NCBI GenBank assembly: GCA_963920705.1
Contig: OY987231.1
Coordinates: forward strand, 5,883,424 to 5,947,423
Source of the DNA: Odiellus spinosus
Lineage: Eukaryota > Arthropoda > Arachnida > Opiliones > Phalangiidae
Reading direction: 5' to 3'
Length of the DNA stretch: 64,000 nt
A model generated the notes under the pieces. The model saw only the letters and a program-made list of their open reading frames with translations. It did not search any database and had not been told where the DNA came from. Positions 46,299-56,324 of this stretch are shown piece after piece (position 1 is the first letter of the stretch; the number at the start of each line of letters is the position of its first letter). The position numbers and the translations under genes were made by a program.

Positions 46299-47386
46299 AT
46301 CTGTCCCTTTGTAAAAAGTAGTCAGGGTGAACTTTAGAGTTAGTTTGTCAATAAACAAAATAGTTGCGTTGGAAAATATTTTAATGTTGAAAAAATTTTC
46401 AAAACGTTTTCATGCAGAGTGACAAGTGTGAACGTATCATTGTAAGTTGTATTAACAATTTGGGAAACCAAATAATTATCTCTCCGAGAAACTTTACCTA
46501 ACCTAACCCTGTAGGCAACGACAAAGGCGTAGCCTATTCTGGGTGGTTGCCAGAAGAAATTCAATTATAGGACAATTCAATTATACAGACAAAAATTTAT
46601 GCAAGAGTATCTAAAATGAATTAAAATTAAATTTTAACGACATTTGGAAAACGGCTGGAAAACTTCTCACCCAAAATTTCGAAACTTACACGAGGTAAAG
46701 ATTTGCACACGCTACAATCTTACGTTGATATTTAATTTTTAACTTTAAAACTTATCACCCTAAAATTATGAAACCTGTTTAGGGAGATAAACTAATCTGC
46801 AAAGCATAGATTTTGATTGTGGCTTTAAATCGTTATAGCCGTGAAAAGGGCGAAATCCTTATAACTTGGTCAGTTTCCCCCATTTGAGACGTGCATCAGT
46901 TTGGTAAATCTCGAGAATTCATTTATTCGCCCGATTGACGGGGCAGGGCTTCCGTGAGCGCCACCGAAGCGCGTGATCGAGGAGGCTATGCAGTATGCAA
47001 TAGGCTACCAATTTCATGCGCGTGTTATAGCGTAGCTGTAAGATAACGTACGAAATCAGCTTTCACCTACTGGCAAAAAGTTGAAGTTGTTGAACCAATA
47101 AATTTATGAATTATAATTAAATTTTAATGATATTATGATATAATAATAATATATAATATAATAATTAATAATATAATTTATTTGAAGAAAAATTAAAGTT
47201 TAATAAAAAAAAGTAATGTTAAAAAAAACTTAAACTCTCTACGAGATTCGAATTCGTCGATCACTGCATTTAAAATGCAATTCTGAACCATGAGGTCGGT
47301 CGGCGGAGAAAGTACTGACATCTATCTAGTAAAACCTGACCAAAAGGTCTACGTCGAAGAGATTTTCCCACTAAGCCTTTATAGCG
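46299..47386. other. Non-coding, AT-rich
   Basis: No gene seen. A 'gtgtgaacgtatca' motif near 46428 suggests a decayed MITE end. A tRNA-like fragment near 47228-47310 is discussed under rejected items. The TAGCG duplication of the BEL element ends at 47386. Confidence 0.4.
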
Positions 47387-48003
47387 TGTCGTATTTCCTA
47401 CGATGGTATAGCTTTGGGAGAGCTTATTTTCTCACTAGTCCTAACACCGACTGAAAAATGCTAGGCTAGCCTTTTCTTAACTTCCAACGTCCTATTTTCT
47501 TATTTCTCAAATATAAGTTTTGACTAATTTTCCTAAGTCTTAACTACTATTTCGTTAGTCTTTCCTATAATGACTAACTTTCCTAAATCCAGCTTTCGCC
47601 AGAATAAATACAAGTTTCTTACGGATTCTTTAGTTTATTTCTCCGCCCGTTCCAACTGGGCTCGTTCCGAGGTAGAGAAGTTGAAATGAAAAATGAATAG
47701 TTACATTTTAAAAGTTTCGGCTTATATAGACCCGCTGACAAACGTCATATAGGCCAATTTCCGGCCAATATCCGGTCAATAATATTGGGCGTGGGAAAAC
47801 GAAGCTTTCTTAGTGAATCTTTTATTTGGCTCGTTTCCTGTACCCTTTTATATTTATACATTTTGTTAAATGGAAGCTAACACATTTTAGTTTTAAAGGG
47901 GTGATAACATGTTTTTACAATTATATTTCTTAATTTTAACACTTATTATTTTTACATTTCTTTTATCTTTATTTTATTTTGCTTTACGCGAAGTATTTCT
48001 ACA
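47387..48003 (-). repeat. BEL 3' LTR
   Basis: 617 bp; read on the minus strand it starts TGTAGAAATAC and ends TACGACA. Nearly identical to 54041-54657. Confidence 0.92.
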
Positions 48004-48181
48004 CTCCCCACCGTAATACTTGACGCAACAATAAGTCATGTATTACCAACATACTAAATAATAATTCGCGTGAGGTTTGGTCTCAAATTAGTTTTATATT
48101 TGTTAGAACAATTTACAGTAAATGTTTTCTGATCAAGTTACACATTTATTTTAAGTCAAAGTTTATTTGATGTTCTAAGGT

Positions 48182-51100
48182 CTATGGTTCATTTATTTCC
48201 AAGGGGTACAAAAGTTGTATTGGGCGTCTCAAAATTGTACCATTACTAAGCCTAACCATACATGCTCTGACTTGGTTGTCTCTACCAATAAACCTTTCGG
48301 TTATAACACCTAATTGCCATTCGTGCTTAGGTGTCTTATCTTGATGGATTAAGACTACGTCCCCCATTTTAATCTCATGATCCTTTTGGGTATCAGAGTG
48401 GTGGGCGTTTCTTAATTGCATTAAATACTCTTCTTGCCACCTTTTCCAAAGTCTATCTAATAATTGCTGCCTGTGTCTTAATTTATTCGTTAATTGTTGG
48501 CGCGTTTGATTTTGAATGGTCTGAGGGATATTTTGGGGTGGCAACGAGTTAACTCGTTTTCCTAGTAAAAATTGTGAGGGTGACAAAGGTGAAGGTTCCT
48601 GGGAGTCGTTGTAAACAAAGGTAATGGGACGAGAATTTATAGCTGCTTCTGTTTCTAATAAAATAGTTTCCATTTCTTGGTAGCCAAGATTGGCTGTCCC
48701 TAGTATCTTTTTCAAAATTGTCTTAGTTGACCTAACCATACGCTCATAAAAGCCTCCCCACCACGCGGCTCTTTCCGCAATGAATTTCCAGTGAATGCCC
48801 TCCTTCCCAAAATATTCCAATAGTTTTTCATTATTCAATTTTTTCCAAATTGCTTGTAGGTCCTTGTTAGCGCGTTCGAAAGTTTTCGCGTTGTCTGTGT
48901 ATATTGTATGTGGTAAGCCTCGTCTAGCTACCATTCGTCGAAATGCTAACATAAATTCCTGAGTCGATAATGAAGGTATTAGCTCTAAATGCAGAGCCCT
49001 AGTGACCGCGCATGTAATTAAGCAGATGTACGCTTTGTCTAAGGTTTTGCCATTTTCAAAATAGGAGGGTCCTTTAATGTATAATGGACCCGCGAAGTCA
49101 ATTCCTATAACTGAGAACGGAGGGGCTTCCTCGATTCTGTCCCTCGGTAAGGGCGCAGTTGGTGCGCTTCCCGCCTTACTTAATTGTCTTCGGCATTTCA
49201 TACACCCTTTAACTATTTTCTTAGCCAATTGGCGACCAGCGATAACCCAATACCTTTCCCTGACCTGCGTTATCGTATCTTGAATTCCTCCGTGCATCAC
49301 CCTCTCGTGGCTACGTTTTGTTATCAAATATGCCAAACGCTGTTTCGGATTTAATATTATGGGATGCTTTTGTTCTTGGGTAAGACCCGATTGGTCTAGC
49401 CTACCTCCTACACATAACTGATTTTTGGAGTTAAAAACTGGGTGAATTGTGACTAATTTACTTGATTTTGCTAACTTATCTCCTGACTTCATCATTCCGA
49501 TTTCGGTCGCGTAATCTTTTCCTTGGATACAGATTACCCAGTCTATTTCGGATTGTGCCATCTCTTCGGCGGTTATTGGCCCCCTTAGTTTATCCCCTTT
49601 TCTAAATGCCCTTTTGACGTACGACGTGATTCTTAGCGCCTTGTCTAAATTACTGTATTTGTCTAAGTTAATTATTAGATCCAATCCTACTCTTTCTTGA
49701 ATATTCACGACTAAAATGTTTTTTCTTATTTCCTTTTCTAATTCCTTGGGATCTAATTTGGTTTCCTTTGATATGTCTCTAGGCCATTCTGTCTTAGGTA
49801 ATTTTAACCAGGTAGGCCCCTCCCACCATAATTTTAGTGTGGGTAATTTTTCAGCTTTAACTCCTCGGGTTGGGATATCTGCAGGATTGTCAACACCTGG
49901 ACAGTGATGCCAATCTTCCGGATTTGTAAGCCGTTGTATTTCTGACGTTCGGTTCGAGATGAAAGGTTTCCAAGTATTTGTTGCCCCCCTAATCCAATAA
50001 AGGGCTATTGTGGAGTCCGTCCACATGTAGGTCTTAATTAACTTGTCGCTAAAGGTTGGTTTCACGTAATTTGTTAATCGAGCGCCTAGAACACATCCCA
50101 TCAACTCTAATCGGGGAATTGATAATTCCGAATCTGGTTTATTTAATGAACTAGTCTGAAATTGTTTAAGAGGCGCCACTCTAGCTTTCGAAGTTACAAA
50201 TTTTACACCTATCGTTTTCGCCTTGGTGACGTATCTTACGTAAATTGTTACCGCGTACGCGTTTCTACTGGCGTCGGTAAAACAATGAACTTCTAGTTCC
50301 TCAATTTCTTCTAAACCGTCAAAATAATGCCTAGGCATACTAATACTTCTTAGATTGGGCAATTCGTAACACCAGCTGAGAAATTCTTCCGCTAATTCTG
50401 ATTTTAATGTCTCATCCCAGCCTACCTTTTCTATCCATAATTTTTGAAACAAAATTTTGGCCCTTATGGTAAATGGTGCTAGCATTCCTATTGGGTCAAA
50501 TATTTGAGCCACTGCGCTAATTACGCAACGTTTGGTTGGCTTAACATTTTCGAAAATCTCTATTAACTTAGATAGGTCAAAGGTGTAAATGTCTAAATTT
50601 GGCTCCCATTTTAAACCTAATATTTTAATTCCCTCTGGGTTCTCTTTCCCGTCAAACATTGGTACGGAATCATCGTTTTTGGTGTTCCCCCATAATTTCC
50701 TAAGCTCTGGAGAGTTCGTATTCCACTTCCGAAATCTCATGTTCGCGCCTTTCATTATTTTATTTATCCCAACTGTAGTTCGATAGGCCTTTTCTACGTT
50801 TTGTTCCCCGCTGGTCAAATCATCAACGTAAAGATCTCTATCTAGAATTTTAACTACATTTTCGTCCGCCCCCTCTACCTTATGTATGTGATATTTTATG
50901 GTTAGGGCTAGCAATAGAGGGCTCGACGTAATTCCAAAAGGTACGCGGGTCATGCGCAAGGTCTTAAAGTCATCTTCTCTTAACTTGTTGTGGGCTTCCG
51001 CGTTTACCCACAAAAATCTCACTGAATCGCGTTCTGAATCTGCTAAAGCTATCTGGAGAAACGCTTTCTCAATATCAGCGACGAACGCAATTTTGTTTAT

Positions 51101-53662
51101 CCTAAATCTCAATAATAATAAAAGTACGTCCGGGTTCAAATTTGGCCCCGCCGACAAACAATCATTCAATGATGGGCTTCCTTTCTCGTGAGCAGACCCA
51201 TCTAAAACTACCCTTAAGCTCGTGGTAGCAGAAGCTCTTCTTACTGGCTGATGTGGGAGATAAAATGTTCCTAATGGGGCTTCGCTACCTTCTGGTACTA
51301 TTTCCGCTATCCCGTTTTCTAACTGCTCATCAATTACTTTTTTATATTCCTCGAATAAAATTGGGTCTCTCATGAACCTCCTGACTAAAGAATTTCCTCT
51401 TTTGGTTGCTAGCCTTATATTATCTGGCAACAACTCCTTTTCTACCTTCCATGGGAATCTTACGTGATATCTCTCTTCTAACTGAATTTCTGAATTGAAT
51501 TTTCCTATAATTTCTTGGTTCTCCAAATAACCCATTTTAGCTTCCTCGTGCTCGATTCCTATGGCTTCTAATTTCCAAAAGTTTTCTATCACTTCATCCG
51601 CTTTCTTTTCTACAATACCCACCCTCATTACTGTGATTGGGCAACTATTTATATTTGTGTTATTCTCCGAATCTAAGGGTCCTTGGACGGCCCATCCTAA
51701 TTTCGTCTCTATCGCCACGATTCTTGGTCCTAATCTTTCTGTTTTGCCTGACGCTATTGTCCAATAATAATCACCCCCAATTAACAACTCCATCCCGTCC
51801 GAATTTTGGATCTCGTTGGTAGGCTTATCCGCTAACTGCCAACCCCTTTGTTTCATATAGGTTTCTATTTCGTTACATTTAAACGTTGTTACGCTGTTGC
51901 AGACATACGGCACTTCTATAACTACGATTTCGACCTTTTGTTCTGGCTTCTCAACGTTTTCTAAAGTCAGCTTGACTCGTTTCCTAACTTGTTCTGTTAC
52001 TTCCTTACTCATGAAGGTGTTAAATCCTATTTTAGTTTCTCCCACTATTGGTAATTTTAATCTCCGAGAGACATCTTCCCTAATAAACGATGCCTGTGCC
52101 CCTGAGTCTAAAAAGCACCTGATTTCTAATCCCGTGTTTGCCTGCTCGGGGTTCCTAACTATAGCTCTCGCTGATTGGAGTAAGACTGTCTGGTCGACTC
52201 CATCCCCATGGTTTACTGAAGCTACTGATACGTTTACATTTAAGTTTTCCTCTCGTTTTTCCTCCCTTTTCTCTATTCCAAAGTTAACTGGGTTTTTGTC
52301 GCAGGTCGCGAAATTATGGTCACCTTGGCATTTGAAACAAGTTTTAAATCTAGCGTTGCAATTTTTGGTATCGTGGTTTCGCCTTAGACAAAGGTAGCAT
52401 CTACCCTGTTCTCTGATTATTTTTCTTTTCTGATCTAATTTAACCTTAGAGCAATTACCAGATTTATGGTTGTTTGTCTCACAAAATACGCAAAATGTAT
52501 TTTCCCCTCTATTTCGATACCCTTGATTTTGATACCCTCTATTTTGATATCCTTGATTTTGATATCTTTGGTTATTATTCTGATAATTATTTTCTGGGTA
52601 AGTTATTCCTGCGGATAGAGCCGAAGCGGTATGTCTTTGGCTGGAAGGCTTTCTTTCAGCGTTTTCTCTAGCTTGAAAATTATTTGTTCCTACTTTTTCC
52701 GAGTTACTTTTTGGTCCTAAAGCTCTACAACATTCCCTAGATTGAATTTCTTCCCTCAAATATTCGATCATGTGGTCTAAATCCCAAGCGGTGTTTGATT
52801 TTTTCACTCGCCTATATTCCAATCTAATTTCTTCCGGAAAACACTCTATTATTCTCGGACATAATGCCACGCTACACAATTTTACATCTTCTCCCAGGGA
52901 TTTCAAACTTCTAACGTTAATATCAATATTGTTAAATAACTCTCTTAGACCTTTTAAATTGCTAGTTTTATAAACGGGTTCTAAAAATAGTAGTTTGTTC
53001 ATATGGATATTGACAACCAAGTCGTTCTGACCAAACCTCTTTTCTAAAATTTGCACTGCCTCATCGTAAGTTTCGTTACTAGGATACATTCCAGCTAAAG
53101 ATAGTTTTGCCTCGCCTTCTAAATAAGACTCTAAATAAGAAAATTTTTCAACCTTATCTATTTTCTGCTTGTCCACGGCTGACGAGAATTGATTCCAGAA
53201 ACTTTTCCATTGCGTAATGTCCCCGTCGAATTTCTTTACGGTGAGCTTCGGTAGTTTGGCGTGTTGGGTTCTTTCTGATCCTGAGGTTCCTCCGGTGGTT
53301 GATCCAGATGATGATGCTGACGATGCTCCCTGTATTTTAACGATGCTTCGGTTGGCCTTCCGGATGGCGAGAGTGATTTTGTCCCGGTACTCGTGCGACT
53401 TCAGCGTGTCGGCTTCTTGCTCCTTTTCGTCATCGAAAAGATCCTCAATTCTCGCGTCATACTGGATTAGCGATTCCTCCTTTTGTTGAAGAACGGCCAC
53501 GGCGTCTTCAATATCATCTATTTCGCAGTTTGTTCCCTTCAAAACTGCTTCGATTTCCGTAATCTGTTTCGTAGCTAAAGTTCTTACTGCTCGGCGCGAT
53601 GTTTTAAGCTTATTAAGCTCCAACTCGCGTCTCCTTTTTGCTGCTTCCGGCGTTTCCGACAT
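48182..53662 (-). CDS. BEL/Pao Gag-Pol polyprotein
   Basis: An uninterrupted 1826-residue frame. The N-terminal Gag (DUF1759-like, about 1-320) includes a coiled, Lys/Glu-rich start. A Gln/Asn/Tyr-Gly repeat tract (about 360-385) precedes three zinc knuckles (about 389-455; CFVCETNNHKSGNC, CYLCLRRNHDTKNC, CFKCQGDHNFATC). The protease (DUF1758-like) has DSGAQASF at about 514. Reverse transcriptase carries LYVDDL at about 943, followed by the Pao-type region. RNase H has FTDASRNAYA at about 1126. Integrase has an H2C2 finger (from about 1452, HERVMHGG to CMKC) and a catalytic core (GIDFAGP at about 1520; YTDNAKTF at about 1588). A DUF5641-like C-terminal domain (GDVVLIHQDK at about 1766) closes it. 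The order PR-RT-RH-IN and this domain set are diagnostic of BEL/Pao. No disabling change seen. Confidence 0.94.
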   Translation of the reverse strand: MSETPEAAKRRRELELNKLKTSRRAVRTLATKQITEIEAVLKGTNCEIDDIEDAVAVLQQKEESLIQYDARIEDLFDDEKEQEADTLKSHEYRDKITLAIRKANRSIVKIQGASSASSSGSTTGGTSGSERTQHAKLPKLTVKKFDGDITQWKSFWNQFSSAVDKQKIDKVEKFSYLESYLEGEAKLSLAGMYPSNETYDEAVQILEKRFGQNDLVVNIHMNKLLFLEPVYKTSNLKGLRELFNNIDINVRSLKSLGEDVKLCSVALCPRIIECFPEEIRLEYRRVKKSNTAWDLDHMIEYLREEIQSRECCRALGPKSNSEKVGTNNFQARENAERKPSSQRHTASALSAGITYPENNYQNNNQRYQNQGYQNRGYQNQGYRNRGENTFCVFCETNNHKSGNCSKVKLDQKRKIIREQGRCYLCLRRNHDTKNCNARFKTCFKCQGDHNFATCDKNPVNFGIEKREEKREENLNVNVSVASVNHGDGVDQTVLLQSARAIVRNPEQANTGLEIRCFLDSGAQASFIREDVSRRLKLPIVGETKIGFNTFMSKEVTEQVRKRVKLTLENVEKPEQKVEIVVIEVPYVCNSVTTFKCNEIETYMKQRGWQLADKPTNEIQNSDGMELLIGGDYYWTIASGKTERLGPRIVAIETKLGWAVQGPLDSENNTNINSCPITVMRVGIVEKKADEVIENFWKLEAIGIEHEEAKMGYLENQEIIGKFNSEIQLEERYHVRFPWKVEKELLPDNIRLATKRGNSLVRRFMRDPILFEEYKKVIDEQLENGIAEIVPEGSEAPLGTFYLPHQPVRRASATTSLRVVLDGSAHEKGSPSLNDCLSAGPNLNPDVLLLLLRFRINKIAFVADIEKAFLQIALADSERDSVRFLWVNAEAHNKLREDDFKTLRMTRVPFGITSSPLLLALTIKYHIHKVEGADENVVKILDRDLYVDDLTSGEQNVEKAYRTTVGINKIMKGANMRFRKWNTNSPELRKLWGNTKNDDSVPMFDGKENPEGIKILGLKWEPNLDIYTFDLSKLIEIFENVKPTKRCVISAVAQIFDPIGMLAPFTIRAKILFQKLWIEKVGWDETLKSELAEEFLSWCYELPNLRSISMPRHYFDGLEEIEELEVHCFTDASRNAYAVTIYVRYVTKAKTIGVKFVTSKARVAPLKQFQTSSLNKPDSELSIPRLELMGCVLGARLTNYVKPTFSDKLIKTYMWTDSTIALYWIRGATNTWKPFISNRTSEIQRLTNPEDWHHCPGVDNPADIPTRGVKAEKLPTLKLWWEGPTWLKLPKTEWPRDISKETKLDPKELEKEIRKNILVVNIQERVGLDLIINLDKYSNLDKALRITSYVKRAFRKGDKLRGPITAEEMAQSEIDWVICIQGKDYATEIGMMKSGDKLAKSSKLVTIHPVFNSKNQLCVGGRLDQSGLTQEQKHPIILNPKQRLAYLITKRSHERVMHGGIQDTITQVRERYWVIAGRQLAKKIVKGCMKCRRQLSKAGSAPTAPLPRDRIEEAPPFSVIGIDFAGPLYIKGPSYFENGKTLDKAYICLITCAVTRALHLELIPSLSTQEFMLAFRRMVARRGLPHTIYTDNAKTFERANKDLQAIWKKLNNEKLLEYFGKEGIHWKFIAERAAWWGGFYERMVRSTKTILKKILGTANLGYQEMETILLETEAAINSRPITFVYNDSQEPSPLSPSQFLLGKRVNSLPPQNIPQTIQNQTRQQLTNKLRHRQQLLDRLWKRWQEEYLMQLRNAHHSDTQKDHEIKMGDVVLIHQDKTPKHEWQLGVITERFIGRDNQVRACMVRLSNGTILRRPIQLLYPLEINEP

Positions 53663-54021
53663 TTTCCGATTTTTTAATTCCGATTTTTCAGATTAATTTA
53701 TTTTCCGATTAAACTGTTCTTTACGTTAGCTATTCCGATTGCCTTTTTATTGTTCCGATTTTATCAAAAATGATTCCGATTTTCCGATTTATTTTTAAAG
53801 AACCGATTCCGATAAACTTTTCTTACTGATTTTAAAGGTTATTATTTTCCGAGTAACTTTAAAAACACAGAATTTTATTTTCTAATCTTTTCCGAATTAA
53901 TAGTTCCGATTTCTCCACTTAATATTTTTCCGATAGTTCTTATTTAATCCGATTTCCGAATTCGTATTAGAAACTGTTCTTAATGTTTCCTATTTCTAAA
54001 GTTCCGAGAATTTGGTTTGTA

Positions 54022-54040
54022 ATCCCGGGTTTCGGCACCA
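54022..54040 (-). other. BEL primer-binding site (tRNA-Phe type)
   Basis: Minus strand TGGTGCCGAAACCCGGGA immediately downstream of the 5' LTR, matching the reverse complement of the tRNA-Phe T-arm, acceptor stem and CCA end. Identification of the tRNA rests on recalled tRNA-Phe sequence. Confidence 0.75.
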
Positions 54041-54657
54041 TGTCGTATTTCCTACGATGGTATAGCTTTGGGAGAGCTTATTTTCTCACTAGTCCTAACA
54101 CCGACTGAAAAATGTTAGGCTAGCCTTTTCTTAACTTCCAACGTCCTATTTTCTTATTTCTCAAATATAAGTTTTGACTAATTTTCCTAAGTCTTAACTA
54201 CTATTTCGTTAGTCTTTCCTATAATGACTAACTTTCCTAAATCCAGCTTTCGCCAGAATAAATACAAGTTTCTTACGGATTCTTTAGTTTATTTCTCCGC
54301 CCGTTCCAACTGGGCTCGTTCCGAGGTAGAGAAGTTGAAATGAAAAATGAATAGTTACATTTTAAAAGTTTCGGCTTATATAGACCCGCTGACAAACGTC
54401 ATATAGGCCAATTTCCGGCCAATATCCGGTCAATAATATTGGGCGTGGGAAAACGAAGCTTTCTTAGTGAATCTTTTATTTGGCTCGTTTCCTGTACCCT
54501 TTTATATTTATACATTTTGTTAAATGGAAGCTAACACATTTTAGTTTTAAAGGGGTGATAACATGTTTTTACAATTATATTTCTTAATTTTAACACTTAT
54601 TATTTTTACATTTCTTTTATCTTTATTTTATTTTGCTTTACGCGAAGTATTTCTACA
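54041..54657 (-). repeat. BEL 5' LTR
   Basis: 617 bp, the 5' LTR relative to element orientation, adjoining the primer-binding site at 54040 and the TAGCG duplication at 54658. Confidence 0.92.
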
Positions 54658-54662
54658 TAGCG

Positions 54663-56324
54663 TGCATGGTGTGATGGCTAACTGCCACATACACCAATTC
54701 ACCCATCACATTATTCTGCCCCCCCCCCCCACTAAGCCTTGGATTGTAATTTATAACAACTCATTTAGTTAATATTTAAGTCCATATGGAAAATAAAACT
54801 TATAAAAATTCAATTAAGACATTTCAAAAATAAAATAAACAAAAATAATTACAATATTCAAGTCTTTTGTTAAAGATATAGTAGTTTTACGAAACTAACC
54901 GATGAAACATTTTATGGCGTCTCTTACTCTCTTTTCGCTACTCTACCGCTTATTTCACTTCCCAAATTCAGCGGGTGTAAACGTAAAGGGGTGTGTTTTC
55001 TCTATCCCAGAATAAATATAGAGAACGGTCGCTTTGCAGCAGCGCGTAGGGAATTTATATGCGGGATGGTTAACCGCCTGACGGCGTGTTCATTGGCTAG
55101 AGGTGGAACCATACGAAATTTCAACGAGTACGAACTTAGCATCATAGCAATGATAGAGCTTGAAGCTACAGCCTTTTTTGCCTAAGTGGGCTGTCTAAGC
55201 GGGCTATGCAAATACTCTATGGCCGTTTATGCACTAGCTAGAGGCAACCTTATTTTCAACGCGTGCAAAGCGAGCGACCATTCTGTATAACATAGATTTA
55301 AAATTAATTTTACTTTATATTAAAGTCTGATTTGGGGAAAAAAAGGTCAAAAGCACACATATCGACATAAGATTAAACTAAATCACTCAAAAAAAGGAAA
55401 ACAAATAGCTTCCAAATTATAGATAGGCCTTCGGGTACGACGACTCTAGGTACAGACACACTGAACTTTAACGTGTACCAAAAAAAGCGTCATGGGTAAT
55501 CACTCGATTTTTGAGCTTCGATAATGTATAAGAATCTCGGATCTTGGCAGCCCATGTTATTTTCCCATTGGAGTTAATACAGCCCAAACAGAGGAGCTGC
55601 TAGCAGTCTACGGAAAACTAGAGCTATGAATAACAGACTCTGCCGAAAGGCAGAGTCTAATCATGGACTAATTATAGTATACTATAATTAGTCCATGGTC
55701 TAATATTTATCGCTTATTTTGCCTCATAAGCGCCATATCTAACGTAGTTATCGAAATTGGTTTTTCCACCTCCGATATCTTTAGGTGCCTCCCCTCCCTT
55801 GGGTGGGGGGTAGGTATTACATTCGATGATTCGCCACCGGGGCTGTCGCCACCGTTGGAAACTGACGAAAACAGGTAGTTGCGTATGACGAAAAATGAAA
55901 CAGTCGAAAAATGAAACGGTCGAAAAATTAAACAGTCGAAAAATGAAACGGTCGAAAAATTAAACAGTCGAAATTCGAAAATAGTCACATCATTATCTTC
56001 GGGCTCTTTTCAACTGTCAGAGGTGTAGGTATTCTATGGGCTTGTCTATCTTATTTCTATTGATCTAGTAATAGAGAAACAGCGCTTTAAGTATCTCATA
56101 TACAATATATTTCGTATTAAGTTTGAGCCCCATTTTTACGATTTGACCTTATCTGTCTCGCGTTCATCTAGTTGGTTGAAAGTATACGCTCTTAACTAGA
56201 TAAGGCTCTTGCTTTACACTTACATCAACAAAAAGCTAGATTTATTGTTAAATGATAATAATGATATAGTTCGAACCATCCGGGGCTTATAGGCTTATAC
56301 TCTTAAGATCTAAAACAAACAAAA
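54663..56324. other. GALNS 5' flank, no gene seen
   Basis: Contains a C-run (54719-54730), a short tandem repeat of 'aaacagtcgaaaaatgaaac' (about 55895-55975) and a palindrome around 55664-55697 ('catggactaattatagta' and inverse). The GALNS promoter should lie near the right end; no clear TATA box was found. Confidence 0.4.

Larger units (their letters stand above)
47387..54657 (-). mobile_element. Complete BEL/Pao LTR retrotransposon
   Basis: A 7271-bp element with 617-bp LTRs and a 5-bp target duplication TAGCG (47382-47386 and 54658-54662). On the minus strand the 5' LTR is followed directly by TGGTGCCGAAACCCGGGA, which is complementary to the 3' end of a tRNA-Phe (acceptor TTTCGGC plus CCA) and serves as primer-binding site. 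A purine tract GGTGGGGAG directly precedes the 3' LTR. One long gag-pol ORF is intact. Only one LTR difference was noticed (C at the 47.47-kb copy, T at the 54.11-kb copy), implying recent insertion. It lies between the neuroligin-like and GALNS genes. Confidence 0.94.

Noticed and set aside
47228..47310. tRNA gene on the minus strand
   Set aside because: A plausible anticodon hairpin and a T-arm with 'ttcgaatc' are visible, but the would-be acceptor strands do not pair; at best a tRNA-derived fragment.
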